Source: Aestuariibius insulae | GTDB lineage: Bacteria > Pseudomonadota > Alphaproteobacteria > Rhodobacterales > Rhodobacteraceae | DNA length: 64,000 nt | NCBI RefSeq assembly: GCF_040783535.2 | Contig: NZ_JBFONW020000001.1 | Coordinates: 1,054,001-1,118,000 of the forward strand | Direction: 5' to 3' | Part shown: one piece after another, positions 25,940 through 34,046 of the stretch | How positions within the stretch are numbered: the first letter of the stretch is position 1 | How the letters are laid out: each line of letters starts with the position of its first letter | Notes under the pieces: generated by a model | What the model was told of the DNA's origin: nothing | The model's database searches: none | The model's input: the letters and a program-made list of their open reading frames with translations, nothing else | Translations under genes and position numbers: made by a program

Positions 25940-26352
25940 CCCTCGAGCTGATCGGAACCATTGCCGTCGCGATCTGCCTCTTCATCGGGGCGATCTTTAC
26001 CCTTGTTGGGGCTATCGGCCTGCTGAAATTCAACGACTCCCTGACCCGCCTGCATGCCCCAACCAAGGTCGGCACGATGGGCGTTGGCGCGCTGCTCCTC
26101 GCCTCGATGATCCACTCCTACACCTTCGCCGACGGCTCCATGCACGAGCTGCTGATCATGGCCTTCCTCTTCGTGACCGCGCCCATCTCGGCGAATTTTA
26201 TGGCAAAGGTGAATCTGCACCGCCGCACCTGCGAAACGCCTCCGCCGCCTCCGCGCGACCGCACATGGTCCACGCTCGACGCTCCCGGCGGGCACGAGGA
26301 TCTTGTCGACGTCATCGCCGCCGAACGTCATGGGGAAGAAACAGCAGGTTAA
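25936..26352 (+). CDS. mrpG: Mrp antiporter subunit G
   Basis: A 138-residue MrpG protein with three membrane segments. The family motif is seen in LLKFNDSLTRLHAPTKVGTMGVGALLL. The C-terminal ~45 residues are a hydrophilic, Pro- and His-containing tail (TPPPPPRDRTWSTLD) longer than in the shortest homologues. It is the last gene of mrpA-G. Ten bases after its stop the convergent serine hydrolase gene ends; I saw no clear hairpin between them. Confidence 0.93.
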   Translation: MTLELIGTIAVAICLFIGAIFTLVGAIGLLKFNDSLTRLHAPTKVGTMGVGALLLASMIHSYTFADGSMHELLIMAFLFVTAPISANFMAKVNLHRRTCETPPPPPRDRTWSTLDAPGGHEDLVDVIAAERHGEETAG

Positions 26353-26360
26353 GCCAAACC

Positions 26361-27371
26361 TCAGGCCATCTCGTCCCGTGCGGCGGGCAAAAGATCTGCT
26401 TCGATCAGCCGCATCAGGTCCCCGAAATACCCGCCGCTGCGCGCGGGCCGTGTCGGATCAGAGGTAATCGCGATAGTCAAATCCAGCGTCGGCACGATGC
26501 AGATGATCTGCCCGCCATAGCCTCGCGCCAAAGCATATCGGTCGCCGCCTGATCGCCCCAGAAACCAGCCATACCCATAGCTCAGCCCCGAAAAGGGCGA
26601 ACGCGTCCGCGGCTCCAGCGACCGCTCAACCCAATCGCCGCTCAGAACCTGCGTGCCGCCCAAGGCGCCCCCGCTCAAGTACATCTCACCAAAGCGCACC
26701 ATCGCGGGCAGGCTCATCGACATCTCGTTGCCGCCCAGGTACCGTCCCTGCGGATCCCGCGTCCAAGCGGGGATCTCGATCCCGAGCGGCCCGCCAAGCC
26801 GCTCCCGTGCCAGCGCCAGCAGGCTCTGCCCCGACACCTCCGACAGCACCGCGCCGAGCACGTGAAAGGACCCCGTCGAATAGAGCATCCGGCTCCCCGG
26901 TTCGGCCACGAAGGGGCGCGACAGCGCATTGGCCACCCAATTGCCGCTGCTCACCCAGCCGCCGTAATTGGCGCCCGACGTCCGCTCCAGCCCGGCCTGC
27001 ATCGTTACAAGGTTCTCAACCGTGATCTCGCCCACCCGTTCGTCCGCGCCGCGCGGAATCAGCCGCGGCGCCACCTCGGCCAGCGTCGCCTCCAGCGACG
27101 GGATCTCCCCCCGGTCAAGCGCGGCCCCGGTCAGGGCCGCCACCACAGTCTTCGACACCGACTTGATCGGCACCGCCGTCCGGATCCCCGGCCCCCGAAA
27201 CACCTCCGCGACGACCTCGCGCCCGCCCATCCGCACCAGCATCGCATGGCATTGATCCAAGGCCCGGGCCCGTCCCACAGCCGCATCCCAAGGGCCGGAC
27301 TGCGCGAGGGCAGGGCAGGCGACAAGCCCGGCAAGACCGGTCAGGACATGGCGGCGACTGAGATCGGACAT
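26361..27371 (-). CDS. Serine hydrolase (beta-lactamase/class C family), exported
   Basis: A 336-residue enzyme of the beta-lactamase-like serine hydrolase family (EstB/AmpC-related). The N-terminus MSDLSRRHVLTGLAGLVACPALAQ has a twin arginine and looks Tat- or Sec-exported. The catalytic SxxK is SVSK at about residues 71-74, with YST near 180 as the Tyr motif. The start at 27371 is chosen to keep the signal peptide; the frame runs further up to 27431. Possible roles are cell-wall peptide or ester hydrolysis; the substrate is unknown. Confidence 0.87.
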   Translation of the reverse strand: MSDLSRRHVLTGLAGLVACPALAQSGPWDAAVGRARALDQCHAMLVRMGGREVVAEVFRGPGIRTAVPIKSVSKTVVAALTGAALDRGEIPSLEATLAEVAPRLIPRGADERVGEITVENLVTMQAGLERTSGANYGGWVSSGNWVANALSRPFVAEPGSRMLYSTGSFHVLGAVLSEVSGQSLLALARERLGGPLGIEIPAWTRDPQGRYLGGNEMSMSLPAMVRFGEMYLSGGALGGTQVLSGDWVERSLEPRTRSPFSGLSYGYGWFLGRSGGDRYALARGYGGQIICIVPTLDLTIAITSDPTRPARSGGYFGDLMRLIEADLLPAARDEMA

Positions 27372-27480
27372 GGGCGATATACCTGCTTGGGATGTGATCA
27401 AGGGACCTATGTCCCTCGATGATCCGGGCAAGCGAAATTGGCAAATAACAGCGCCTGACAGTGACGTTATATCCCGCCCG

Positions 27481-28608
27481 TCAAAGCCCTTCGCTGAACT
27501 CTGCCAGCAGCATCTCGACCACCGCCTTCAGCGCTTCGGCGTCGCTCGCCCCCGCTTTGACGGCCGCCTCATGCACAAATCTCTGCCGGTCTGCCGACGT
27601 GCCCGCCTGCGCGATGGTCCGGGCATTCTCGACCTCTGCGAGGCAGCCCAGCACGTCGGCATGGGGCTCCACGAACTCGATCAACTCCTCGACCAGCTCT
27701 GTTACCGGCACCAGCGTCTCGATCCCCAGATCGATCAGACTATCCGTCGATCCATAACGCTGCGCCCGCCAGCGGTTTTCCTCCATCAGGAACCGGTCAT
27801 AGGACCGCCATTGCCGGTTCGACCGCCGCAGATCGCTCAGCGCCCGCATCAGACTCTGGATCAGCGCCGCCAGCGTGAGCGCATCCTCCATCCGGGGCGA
27901 GATATCGCAGATCCGCGTCTCGAGCGTCGGATAGGTGTCCGACGGACGCAGATCCCACCAGATCTTCGTCGCATCCTCGATATCGCCTGTGCGGATGATC
28001 GTCTCGACCGTCCGGCGATACTCCGCAAAGCTGTGAAACCGTGGCGGCAGCCCCGTGCGCGGCATGTTGTCAAAGACGCTCAGCCGATACGAGCTCAGCC
28101 CTGTATCATTCCCCTCCCAGAACGGAGAGGAAGTCGACAGCGCCAACAGATGCGGCATGAAATAGGAGGCCTGATTCATCAGATCGATGCGCAGATCCTC
28201 ATCCTCGATCCCAACATGAACATGCATTCCGCAGATCAGCATTCGCCGCGCGACATGCTCCAGATCGTCCTCCAGCTCGCGATAGCGCTTGCGGTCGGTG
28301 AACGCCTGATCGTCCCACTTTGAGAACGGATGCGTCGACACCGCCAGCGGAGCCAGCCCGTGTTCAGCAGCCGCCGCCTTGATCGTGCGCCGCAAATGCG
28401 CCAGATCCGTGCGCGCCTCTGCGATATCGGCGCAGACGACAGTCCCGACTTCGATCTGGCATTGCAGGAATTCCGGACTGACCTGCCGATCCAGCTCCGC
28501 CTTGCATGCCGCCATCAGCGCATCAGGCGCTGGGGCGAGGCTCAGCGTCTCAAGATCGACAAGAAGATACTCCTCCTCGATCCCAATGCTGAAACTGGGC
28601 TCTGTCAT
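27481..28608 (-). CDS. Carboxylate-amine ligase (YbdK/GCS2 family)
   Basis: A 375-residue ATP-grasp-like enzyme of the glutamate-cysteine ligase 2 family. The diagnostic N-terminus FSIGIEEEYLLVDLETLSL gives the metal-binding Glu residues. HVHVGIEDEDLRIDLMNQA and LETRICDI are further family motifs. ATG 28608, six bases after GGCGG, is preferred over the ATG at 28614. E. coli YbdK has weak glutamate-cysteine ligase activity; the physiological substrate is not established. The gene is alone, followed downstream by no co-oriented partner. Confidence 0.9.
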   Translation of the reverse strand: MTEPSFSIGIEEEYLLVDLETLSLAPAPDALMAACKAELDRQVSPEFLQCQIEVGTVVCADIAEARTDLAHLRRTIKAAAAEHGLAPLAVSTHPFSKWDDQAFTDRKRYRELEDDLEHVARRMLICGMHVHVGIEDEDLRIDLMNQASYFMPHLLALSTSSPFWEGNDTGLSSYRLSVFDNMPRTGLPPRFHSFAEYRRTVETIIRTGDIEDATKIWWDLRPSDTYPTLETRICDISPRMEDALTLAALIQSLMRALSDLRRSNRQWRSYDRFLMEENRWRAQRYGSTDSLIDLGIETLVPVTELVEELIEFVEPHADVLGCLAEVENARTIAQAGTSADRQRFVHEAAVKAGASDAEALKAVVEMLLAEFSEGL

Positions 28609-28670
28609 CACCATCCGCCAAGAGTGCCCGCAAGCAGGGGTCAAGTACAACGGGTTTCGAACGGGTCCCT

Positions 28671-29048
28671 CTAACCGGCCCGCGCCCGAAGCCAATCGGC
28701 CAGATCCTCACCCTCAAGCTTGCGCTGCGCCAGCTCGATTATGAGGGGGCCGATTTCGTCAGAGGCGAATGCCATCGAGACACTATTCGCCTCCAGGAGA
28801 AGAACCGTGGCTTGATAAGCCGTACGTTTGTTCGCATCGTTAAAACAATGACCTGTCGCAATGGCTTCGGCGTAGGCGGCAGCCAAATCAAAGACGTCGC
28901 GGATCATCCCGTAGGCAAGTTTGTTGTCGACCCGGGCAAGCGCTCCGTCCAGTGACTTATCTCTGGCCAGACCTTGCAATTCGCCGGGGTTCAAAACCTC
29001 GTCGTGAATGGCGACGACCAGCTTGGTCGTCAAAAGATTGAAAGCCAT
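28671..29048 (-). CDS. doc: Death-on-curing toxin (Doc/Fic family)
   Basis: A 125-residue Fic-fold protein. The active-site loop HCFNDANKRTA (residues 67-77) matches the Doc motif HxFxNANKR with catalytic His67, so this looks catalytically competent. Doc toxins phosphorylate EF-Tu and stop translation. Its ATG follows the phd stop codon with no gap (TAAATG), so the two are translationally coupled. The complete toxin and antitoxin are present; no plasmid or prophage genes adjoin them. Confidence 0.93.
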   Translation of the reverse strand: MAFNLLTTKLVVAIHDEVLNPGELQGLARDKSLDGALARVDNKLAYGMIRDVFDLAAAYAEAIATGHCFNDANKRTAYQATVLLLEANSVSMAFASDEIGPLIIELAQRKLEGEDLADWLRARAG

Positions 29049-29300
29049 TTACTTGTCGCGAAGGTAGTCGAGAACAGGCTGGTCGATCTCCTTGCGCCGA
29101 CGCATGATATCCATGATCTCTTCCATGGTCGCTGTCCGGTGCTCTTCCGGTTCAGATACAGCCTCGATCGGCACGAAATACCCCACAGGCTTGGAGTTCT
29201 TCATGATCGCCACCGGCTTGCCCCGCGCGCGGTCAAGCACCTTCTGTGGCTCGCGCAGCTCGGTCATCGTGGCTATCTCGTTCGTCAGCAGGCGGGTCAT
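29049..29300 (-). CDS. phd: Phd/YefM-type antitoxin
   Basis: An 83-residue antitoxin. The N-terminal DNA-binding half has the Phd pattern (SxxEx15 type, here EIATMTELREPQKVLDRARGKPVAIMKNSKPVGYFV), and the C-terminal half is charged (EEIMDIMRRRKEIDQPVLDYL), the part that wraps Doc. AAGGAG sits eight bases before the ATG at 29300. Palindromes upstream at 29333-29395 are likely operators for autorepression by Phd and Phd-Doc. Confidence 0.92.
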   Translation of the reverse strand: MTRLLTNEIATMTELREPQKVLDRARGKPVAIMKNSKPVGYFVPIEAVSEPEEHRTATMEEIMDIMRRRKEIDQPVLDYLRDK

Positions 29301-29332
29301 CTGACCGCTCCTTCATATAACGTCGCCCGGTT

Positions 29333-29395
29333 GATATACTCCTCCTATACCATCGTGCAACTCCATATGCGAAATAATATACACTCAAATGTATA
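29333..29395 (-). promoter_or_regulatory. Likely phd-doc promoter and operators
   Basis: On the minus strand TTGCAC (29360-29355), 16 bases, then TATATC (29338-29333) make a promoter. An imperfect inverted repeat, GGTATA-N7-TATATC, overlaps the -10 and spacer at 29333-29351. Further upstream a perfect inverted repeat, TATACA-N6-TGTATA, lies at 29378-29395. Two TATA-containing palindromes suit autoregulation. The second could also affect lepA, which starts at 29465. Confidence 0.5.
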
Positions 29396-29464
29396 AAATC
29401 CGATCGATCTCCGCGGCGCTTCTGCCCCATTGACCGTTTGACCGTTCCCCCGCATATCACTGCA

Positions 29465-31264
29465 ATGACCGACCTTGCCCATATCCGTAATTTCTCCATC
29501 GTCGCACATATCGACCATGGCAAGTCCACGCTCGCCGACCGCCTGATCCAGGAGACGGGGACGGTGCAGGACCGCGACATGAAAGAGCAGATGCTCGACA
29601 GCATGGATATCGAGCGCGAGCGCGGCATCACGATCAAGGCACAGACCGTCCGGATCGACTACACCGCCGATGACGGGCAGGCCTATGTGCTCAACCTCAT
29701 CGACACGCCCGGCCATGTCGACTTCGCCTACGAGGTCTCCCGCTCCATGCGCGCGGTCGAAGGCTCGCTGCTCGTCGTCGACAGCACGCAGGGCGTCGAG
29801 GCGCAGACCCTCGCGAATGTCTATCACGCCATCGATGCCGACCACGAGATCGTGCCGGTCCTCAACAAGATCGACCTGCCGGCCTCCGATCTCGACCGCG
29901 TCGCCGAGCAGATCGAGGACGTCATCGGCATCGACGCGTCCGGCGCCATCGCAGTCTCCGCCAAGACGGGGCAGGGGATCCACGAGACGCTCGAGGCCAT
30001 CGTCCAGCACCTGCCCGCCCCCAAGGGCGATCCGGACGCCCCGCTTAAGGCGATGCTGGTCGACAGCTGGTACGACAGCTATCTCGGCGTCATCGTCCTT
30101 GTGCGCATCATCGACGGCCAGCTGAAAAAAGGCGAGCGGATCAAGTTCCTCTCCAACGGCACCGTCCACCATGTCGACCGGATCGGCGTCTTCAAACCCG
30201 CGCTCACCACCATCGACGCGCTCGGCCCCGGCGAGATCGGCTTTCTGACCGCCTCGATCAAGCAGGTCCGCGACACCCGCGTCGGCGACACGATCACCCA
30301 CGAGAAGAAGGGCACCACCGACGCGCTCCCCGGCTTCAAGCCGTCCCAGCCCGTCGTCTTCTGCGGCCTCTTTCCCGTCGACAGCGCCGAATTCGAGGAT
30401 CTGCGCGACGCCATCGAAAAGCTCGCCCTCAACGACGCCTCCTTCTCCTTCGAGATGGAAAGCTCCGCCGCCCTCGGCTTCGGCTTCCGCTGCGGCTTCC
30501 TCGGCCTTCTCCATCTCGAGGTGATCCGCGACCGGATCGAACGCGAATACAACATCGAGCTCATCACCACCGCGCCCTCCGTGATCTACCACATCTACAT
30601 GCGCGATGGCGAGATGATCGAGCTGCACAACCCCGCCGACATGCCCGACCTCACCCATGTCGATCACATCGAAGAGCCGCGCATCAAGGCGACCATCCTC
30701 GTGCCGGACGAATATCTCGGCGACGTGCTCAAGCTTTGCCAGGATCGCCGCGGTATCCAGCTGGATCTGACCTATGCGGGCACCCGCGCCATGGTCGTCT
30801 ACGATCTGCCGCTGAACGAGGTCGTCTTCGACTTCTACGACCGCCTCAAATCCGTGACCAAGGGCTACGCCTCCTTCGACTACACGATGGAGGGCTACCG
30901 CGAGGATGCCCTCGTCAAGATGCAGGTCCTCGTCAACGAAGAGCCGGTCGACGCGCTCTCCATCATGGTCCACCGCGACCGGGCCGAGATGCGCGGCCGC
31001 GCGATGTGCGAAAAGCTCAAGGACCTGATCCCGCGCCACATGTTCAAAATCCCGATCCAGGCCGCCATCGGAGGCCGCGTCATCGCCCGAGAAACCCTCG
31101 CCGCCCTGCGCAAGGACGTGACCGCAAAATGCTACGGCGGAGACGCCACCCGTAAGAAAAAGCTCCTCGAGAAGCAGAAGGCGGGCAAGAAGAAGATGCG
31201 CCAGTTCGGGAAGGTGGATATCCCGCAGGAGGCATTTATAAGCGCCCTGAAAATGGACGGCTAG
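29465..31264 (+). CDS. lepA: Elongation factor 4 (LepA) GTPase
   Basis: A 599-residue translational GTPase, the usual LepA length. G1 is AHIDHGKST near residue 14, the switch region ERERGITIKAQTVR, G3 DTPGHVDF and G4 NKID. The C-terminal LepA-specific domain ends with YGGDATRKKKLLEKQKAGKKKMRQFG. The start at 29465 fits the conserved MTDLAHIRNFSIVAHIDHG; TTG at 29438 is less likely. LepA acts on ribosomes stalled under stress or during subunit assembly. The last six codons and the stop lie within a 40-bp perfect palindrome, described separately. Confidence 0.96.
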   Translation: MTDLAHIRNFSIVAHIDHGKSTLADRLIQETGTVQDRDMKEQMLDSMDIERERGITIKAQTVRIDYTADDGQAYVLNLIDTPGHVDFAYEVSRSMRAVEGSLLVVDSTQGVEAQTLANVYHAIDADHEIVPVLNKIDLPASDLDRVAEQIEDVIGIDASGAIAVSAKTGQGIHETLEAIVQHLPAPKGDPDAPLKAMLVDSWYDSYLGVIVLVRIIDGQLKKGERIKFLSNGTVHHVDRIGVFKPALTTIDALGPGEIGFLTASIKQVRDTRVGDTITHEKKGTTDALPGFKPSQPVVFCGLFPVDSAEFEDLRDAIEKLALNDASFSFEMESSAALGFGFRCGFLGLLHLEVIRDRIEREYNIELITTAPSVIYHIYMRDGEMIELHNPADMPDLTHVDHIEEPRIKATILVPDEYLGDVLKLCQDRRGIQLDLTYAGTRAMVVYDLPLNEVVFDFYDRLKSVTKGYASFDYTMEGYREDALVKMQVLVNEEPVDALSIMVHRDRAEMRGRAMCEKLKDLIPRHMFKIPIQAAIGGRVIARETLAALRKDVTAKCYGGDATRKKKLLEKQKAGKKKMRQFGKVDIPQEAFISALKMDG

Positions 31265-31282
31265 CCGTCCATTTTCAGGGCG
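31243..31282. repeat. 40-bp perfect palindrome spanning the lepA stop codon
   Basis: The arms (31243-31261 and 31264-31282, 19 bp each) pair without mismatch around TA, with CTAG at the centre. The left arm begins CGCCCTGAAAATGG. No T tract follows, so it is not a standard terminator. It marks the border between GC-rich lepA and the A+T-rich segment that starts about 100 bases later. Confidence 0.9.
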
Positions 31283-31457
31283 AGTGCGCGGCAGCGAATG
31301 GCGAAGCTAATCGCGTGCGGCACCCGGTGCAAGGCTGGGTGAGATCGCCGCTCGATTTAGGGGCTAAGAACGGTAAGTCATTGTTCTAGTTCAGATTCAC
31401 GAGGTTCTTGCTTGTTTTTCTCTATTTTGTAGTCTCACCGCAAAAACGAGGCAGGCA

Positions 31458-32045
31458 ATGAATAATCACTTCGTAGCGGCACCGCAGCCAACCCTAAAGC
31501 GAGTTGCTGATATAGACGGTCCGGACTTCTATCCAACGCCAGCATGGGCCACTTATGCACTAATTGAAAATGAAGAGTTTATAGGTGACACTTGGGAGCC
31601 AGCCTGTGGTGATGGAGCAATGTCTAACGTTCTAAGTGAAAGTTCTAGCAAGGTTCGAAGTTCTGATCTCTATGATCGCGGTTTTGGTGAAATCGGTATC
31701 GACTTTCGTGAAGCAACAGACCGTCACACTAACGTTATCACAAATCCACCCTTTAATGCAGCAGAAGATTTTGTTCATTCTGGCTTAAGGTGTGCTAAAA
31801 AGAAGTTCGCTTTGCTTCTTCGACTTGCTTTCCTTGAGGGTGCTGGAAGGCAAAAGAGTATTTTTAACGAAAAGCCTCCCAGCAAGGTTTGGATATTTAG
31901 CGAAAGAATTACCTTCTACCCAAAAGGCGCAGTTAGAAAAGGAAGCGGTACTACAGCTTACGCCTGGTTTGTCTGGGATCAAGATCACATCGGTGGCACG
32001 GAGTTAAATTGGCTGCCGCTTGGTTACAAAGCTAGATATAGCTAG
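31458..32045 (+). CDS. Small class I SAM-dependent (DNA) methyltransferase-like protein
   Basis: A 195-residue protein. FYPTPAWATYALIEN leads into SAM motif I WEPACGDGAMS (near 52-62) and the amino-methyltransferase motif IV ITNPPFN (near 96-102). LLLRLAFLEGAGRQ and GTTAYAWFVWDQDH are typical of a small methyltransferase-like family found in prophages and islands. No separate target-recognition domain is visible. GAGGCAGG lies before the ATG at 31458. Codon use is much more A+T-rich than in lepA, so recent acquisition is likely. The probable product is N6-adenine-type methylation of DNA, but substrate and specificity are unproven. Confidence 0.75.
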   Translation: MNNHFVAAPQPTLKRVADIDGPDFYPTPAWATYALIENEEFIGDTWEPACGDGAMSNVLSESSSKVRSSDLYDRGFGEIGIDFREATDRHTNVITNPPFNAAEDFVHSGLRCAKKKFALLLRLAFLEGAGRQKSIFNEKPPSKVWIFSERITFYPKGAVRKGSGTTAYAWFVWDQDHIGGTELNWLPLGYKARYS

Positions 32046-32049
32046 TATC

Positions 32050-32343
32050 TCATACAGATTTTTTTCCGAGTTCGGTAATCGCCCAACTCTCATTGTCGGG
32101 GTCGTATACCGCTAGACCTTGGTGGACTAGCCCGGTCGACTGGGCTCTATGTGACACGAGATTTCTAACTTTCTGAGAGAAATATGTATCACTTCTATTG
32201 TCTGCAACTTCTGCATCTTTGCCGGTAGGTTTTAATCGTAGCTCGAGAGCTTGTATTAGCTCTGATGTTGTAAGTGTGCCGCGAGGATGTGAATCGAGTT
32301 CCTTCAGCGCTTCTTTCCTAATCATCCCTTCAGTATAAATCAT
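32050..32343 (-). CDS. Winged-helix protein resembling restriction-associated domains
   Basis: A 97-residue protein with an apparent winged-helix pattern: RKEALKELDSHPRGTLTTSELIQALELRL, then DTYFSQKVRNLVSHR, and a final beta-wing LAVYDPDNESWAITELGK. Domains of this type occur at the N-terminus of restriction nucleases and related proteins; here it stands alone with no nuclease domain. It is convergent with the methyltransferase-like gene, their stops 4 bases apart, and shares its A+T-rich composition. An internal Met at residue 7 is an alternative start. It may be a DNA-binding regulator or the remains of a larger nuclease; the role is unknown. Confidence 0.65.
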   Translation of the reverse strand: MIYTEGMIRKEALKELDSHPRGTLTTSELIQALELRLKPTGKDAEVADNRSDTYFSQKVRNLVSHRAQSTGLVHQGLAVYDPDNESWAITELGKKSV

Positions 32344-32399
32344 ACTCCATTCCTTATTGCATATCCATGATGAATAGCTCCTAGTAGATCTTCTTTAAT

Positions 32400-32582
32400 T
32401 TAAAGTGAACCAACCGCTTCTCCAATGACAATAACATGAACCTTTCCATTGCTGTCTACTTCACCAACGCCATCGCCATAGACTTCACAGGTCTGATCTT
32501 CATGTGCAGCTAAACCTTCTGGTTTGAGTGCTAGAGTCCAGATTCCAACAGCAATTATTAGAAGCAGAATTCTGTTTATCAT
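32400..32582 (-). CDS. Small exported or membrane-anchored hypothetical protein
   Basis: A 60-residue protein with an N-terminal hydrophobic segment (ILLLIIAVGIWTLAL, residues 5-19) and a short hydrophilic tail with one Cys (EDQTCEVYGDGVGEV). AGAGG lies five bases before the ATG at 32582, the main argument that it is translated. I do not recognise a family. It lies in the A+T-rich island upstream of, and in the same direction as, the winged-helix gene, with a gap of 56 bases. Confidence 0.5.
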   Translation of the reverse strand: MINRILLLIIAVGIWTLALKPEGLAAHEDQTCEVYGDGVGEVDSNGKVHVIVIGEAVGSL

Positions 32583-32680
32583 TGGGCCTCTTTCTACCTA
32601 AGGTTATAACTTTCTAAGAAGTATACAATCAGAAATCTTTGAGTATAGGTTCTTCGGTCTCTCTCGCCCGGCGGCACGCC

Positions 32681-32805
32681 GGGCAGCGCCCGACCCGCCC
32701 CCCACGGGGCGGGCGCTTTTGCAGCGGTGCAAACAGCACTCCGGTAGGACTTCGGGAGAACAGTGCGACTAGCTCAGAGGCGCCCCGTCGGGTCGGGCGC
32801 TGCCC
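32681..32805. repeat. 17-bp perfect inverted repeat pair, 91 bp apart
   Basis: GGGCAGCGCCCGACCCG at 32681-32697 is exactly complementary to 32789-32805. The intervening DNA would form a large stem-loop in RNA from either strand. The left arm overlaps the start of the terminator-like hairpin at 32694. Confidence 0.8.
32694..32720 (+). terminator. Terminator-like GC hairpin
   Basis: CCCGCCCC (32694-32701), loop CCAC, GGGGCGGG (32706-32713), then CGC and TTTT. It is oriented as a + strand terminator, but no + strand gene ends close upstream. It may instead be part of the larger inverted repeat. Confidence 0.45.
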
Positions 32806-33252
32806 TCTTCTCTCTCGATCCGATGCAGAGAATAGACCATCGCCGGGCGGACCTCGATCCTGCCCGCCATATCTGTCTGCCAACCCAGCAAGCGTAGGAT
32901 GGATGCTTGCCACCCATCACCTTTCTCTCCGCCCGGCGACACCACCGAGCAACGCCTCACCGCTCAGAGGGCTTTCGCCGCGCCACCAGCGCGACGGTCC
33001 TCCTGAACCCCACGGGGCGGGCGCTCCTTCCCCCTCCCACCAATCACCCCCGTCCCCATCCTGACACCACCAACCCCAGCCTAACCCTGCCCCGCCAGGC
33101 GCTGCCTTCGGATCCCCGTCCCCGCTCATAGCCAGCAAGCGCACGACAAGCCGCCTCCACCCATCGCCATCTCGACAAAAACACCGGTCACCAAGCATTG
33201 CCCTCCCGCACTGACATCTCCATGGTCCACCCATAGTTGCAGGAGATTTCAC

Positions 33253-33492
33253 ATGAAGATTTTGGCGATCATCGTTGGCACGATCCTCGGGCTCGGAGGC
33301 GCTGTTGGTGGCTACTACTATTTCTACGTCACATCGAGCGATAGCCCCTATGACGAGGCCGGGATCACGCTCAATCAGGTCATGCCCGGTCCGGTCAGTG
33401 CATGGGGCTGCGCGCAGCTTGAAGAGCGGTTCGCCCAGCAACTTCCTCCGCTTGGCTGTCAGGCAGAGGGAGACCAGCGGAGCTGGCGCTGA
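33253..33492 (+). CDS. Small membrane-anchored hypothetical protein
   Basis: A 79-residue protein. One N-terminal membrane segment or uncleaved signal (LAIIVGTILGLGGAVGGYYYF, about residues 4-24) is followed by a short periplasmic part with two Cys (WGCAQLEERF and PPLGCQ, about 16 residues apart). AGGAG precedes the ATG at 33253. I do not recognise the family; a disulfide-stabilised small periplasmic domain is a fair guess. It stands alone on the + strand. Confidence 0.65.
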   Translation: MKILAIIVGTILGLGGAVGGYYYFYVTSSDSPYDEAGITLNQVMPGPVSAWGCAQLEERFAQQLPPLGCQAEGDQRSWR

Positions 33493-33628
33493 TCACGCAG
33501 AGGCGGTGAGCCACGCACCCGCCTACGACCAACGCCCAACGGAAAAGCCAAGCGCAGCATGGGCCGCCTTCGCCCATCCCCAAACCCCTTCCAACCGGTC
33601 ACGAGGAACTCGGCACGGGGCAGGGCGC

Positions 33629-33766
33629 CTAGAAAAGGTTACCGCCCCGATCCTCCGCGATCGCATCCGCGCCGATCGCCGCCCCCGCGCCAACCGCGAG
33701 CGCGCAGCCCGACAGCGTGCCATGGGCAAGAGTAAGGGTCAGGGCGATCAAAATCATCCGGCGCAT
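33629..33766 (-). CDS. Small lipoprotein, 45 residues
   Basis: The reading frame runs from ATG 33766 to TAG 33629. It starts MRRMILIALTLTLAHGTLSGC, with a lipobox LSGC at residues 18-21, followed by a Gly/Ala-rich helix (GAGAAIGADAIAE) and the ending DRGGNLF. AAGGAG lies about nine bases before the ATG. The G/A-rich tail resembles short lipoproteins I recall from other Rhodobacterales. Mature length is only about 25 residues after acylation. The function is unknown; envelope stress or cell-wall anchoring are guesses. Confidence 0.7.
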   Translation of the reverse strand: MRRMILIALTLTLAHGTLSGCALAVGAGAAIGADAIAEDRGGNLF

Positions 33767-33889
33767 CGGGTCTCTCCTTGAACTGGCCGCAATGATATCG
33801 CCGCCCCTTCGTCGCGCAAGGCTCCGCGGAGGAAAGAACCGCTAGGGCGTCGCTTATATGTCGCGGCCCGGGCGGGCGGGGGACATGCG

Positions 33890-33935
33890 CGAAATCCACC
33901 GACCGGATACCGACGCGATACCGACCGGATACCGA
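33890..33935 (+). repeat. Dispersed iteron element, copy 2
   Basis: ACCGACCGGATACCGA at 33898-33913 and 33920-33935, separated by CGCGAT. The period of 22 bp and the preceding CGAAATCC match the copies at 7533 and 60574. It lies in the divergent gap between the small lipoprotein and the muramidase gene. Confidence 0.85.
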
Positions 33936-34046
33936 CGGCCCAATTCGCCTCCCGCCCGCCTCGAAACCAAACTGGTTTACCCGCGCCGCTTTGACGCATC
34001 CGCCGCGTCCTCTAGATCAGACCGGACAGGCGCGGCCGGAGGATCC

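Larger units (their letters stand above)
32583..33252. other. GC-rich non-coding region with inverted repeats
   Basis: 670 bases between small genes. Frames at 32639-33064 (+) and 32629-32913 (-) have Pro/Arg/Ser-rich translations without family resemblance and I do not call them. The segment contains a 17-bp inverted repeat pair (32681-32697 and 32789-32805), a strong hairpin at 32694-32720, and a second partial copy of the CCCCACGGGGCGGGCGCT motif near 33010-33026. An unrecognised structured RNA is possible. Confidence 0.5.

Noticed and set aside
29345..31039. 564-codon minus-strand frame opposite lepA
   Set aside because: Same kind of antisense shadow; lepA is certain on the other strand.
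32639..33064. 141-codon frame in the GC-rich region after the island
   Set aside because: Pro/Ser/Arg-rich translation without family likeness, overlapping inverted repeats and a competing minus-strand frame.
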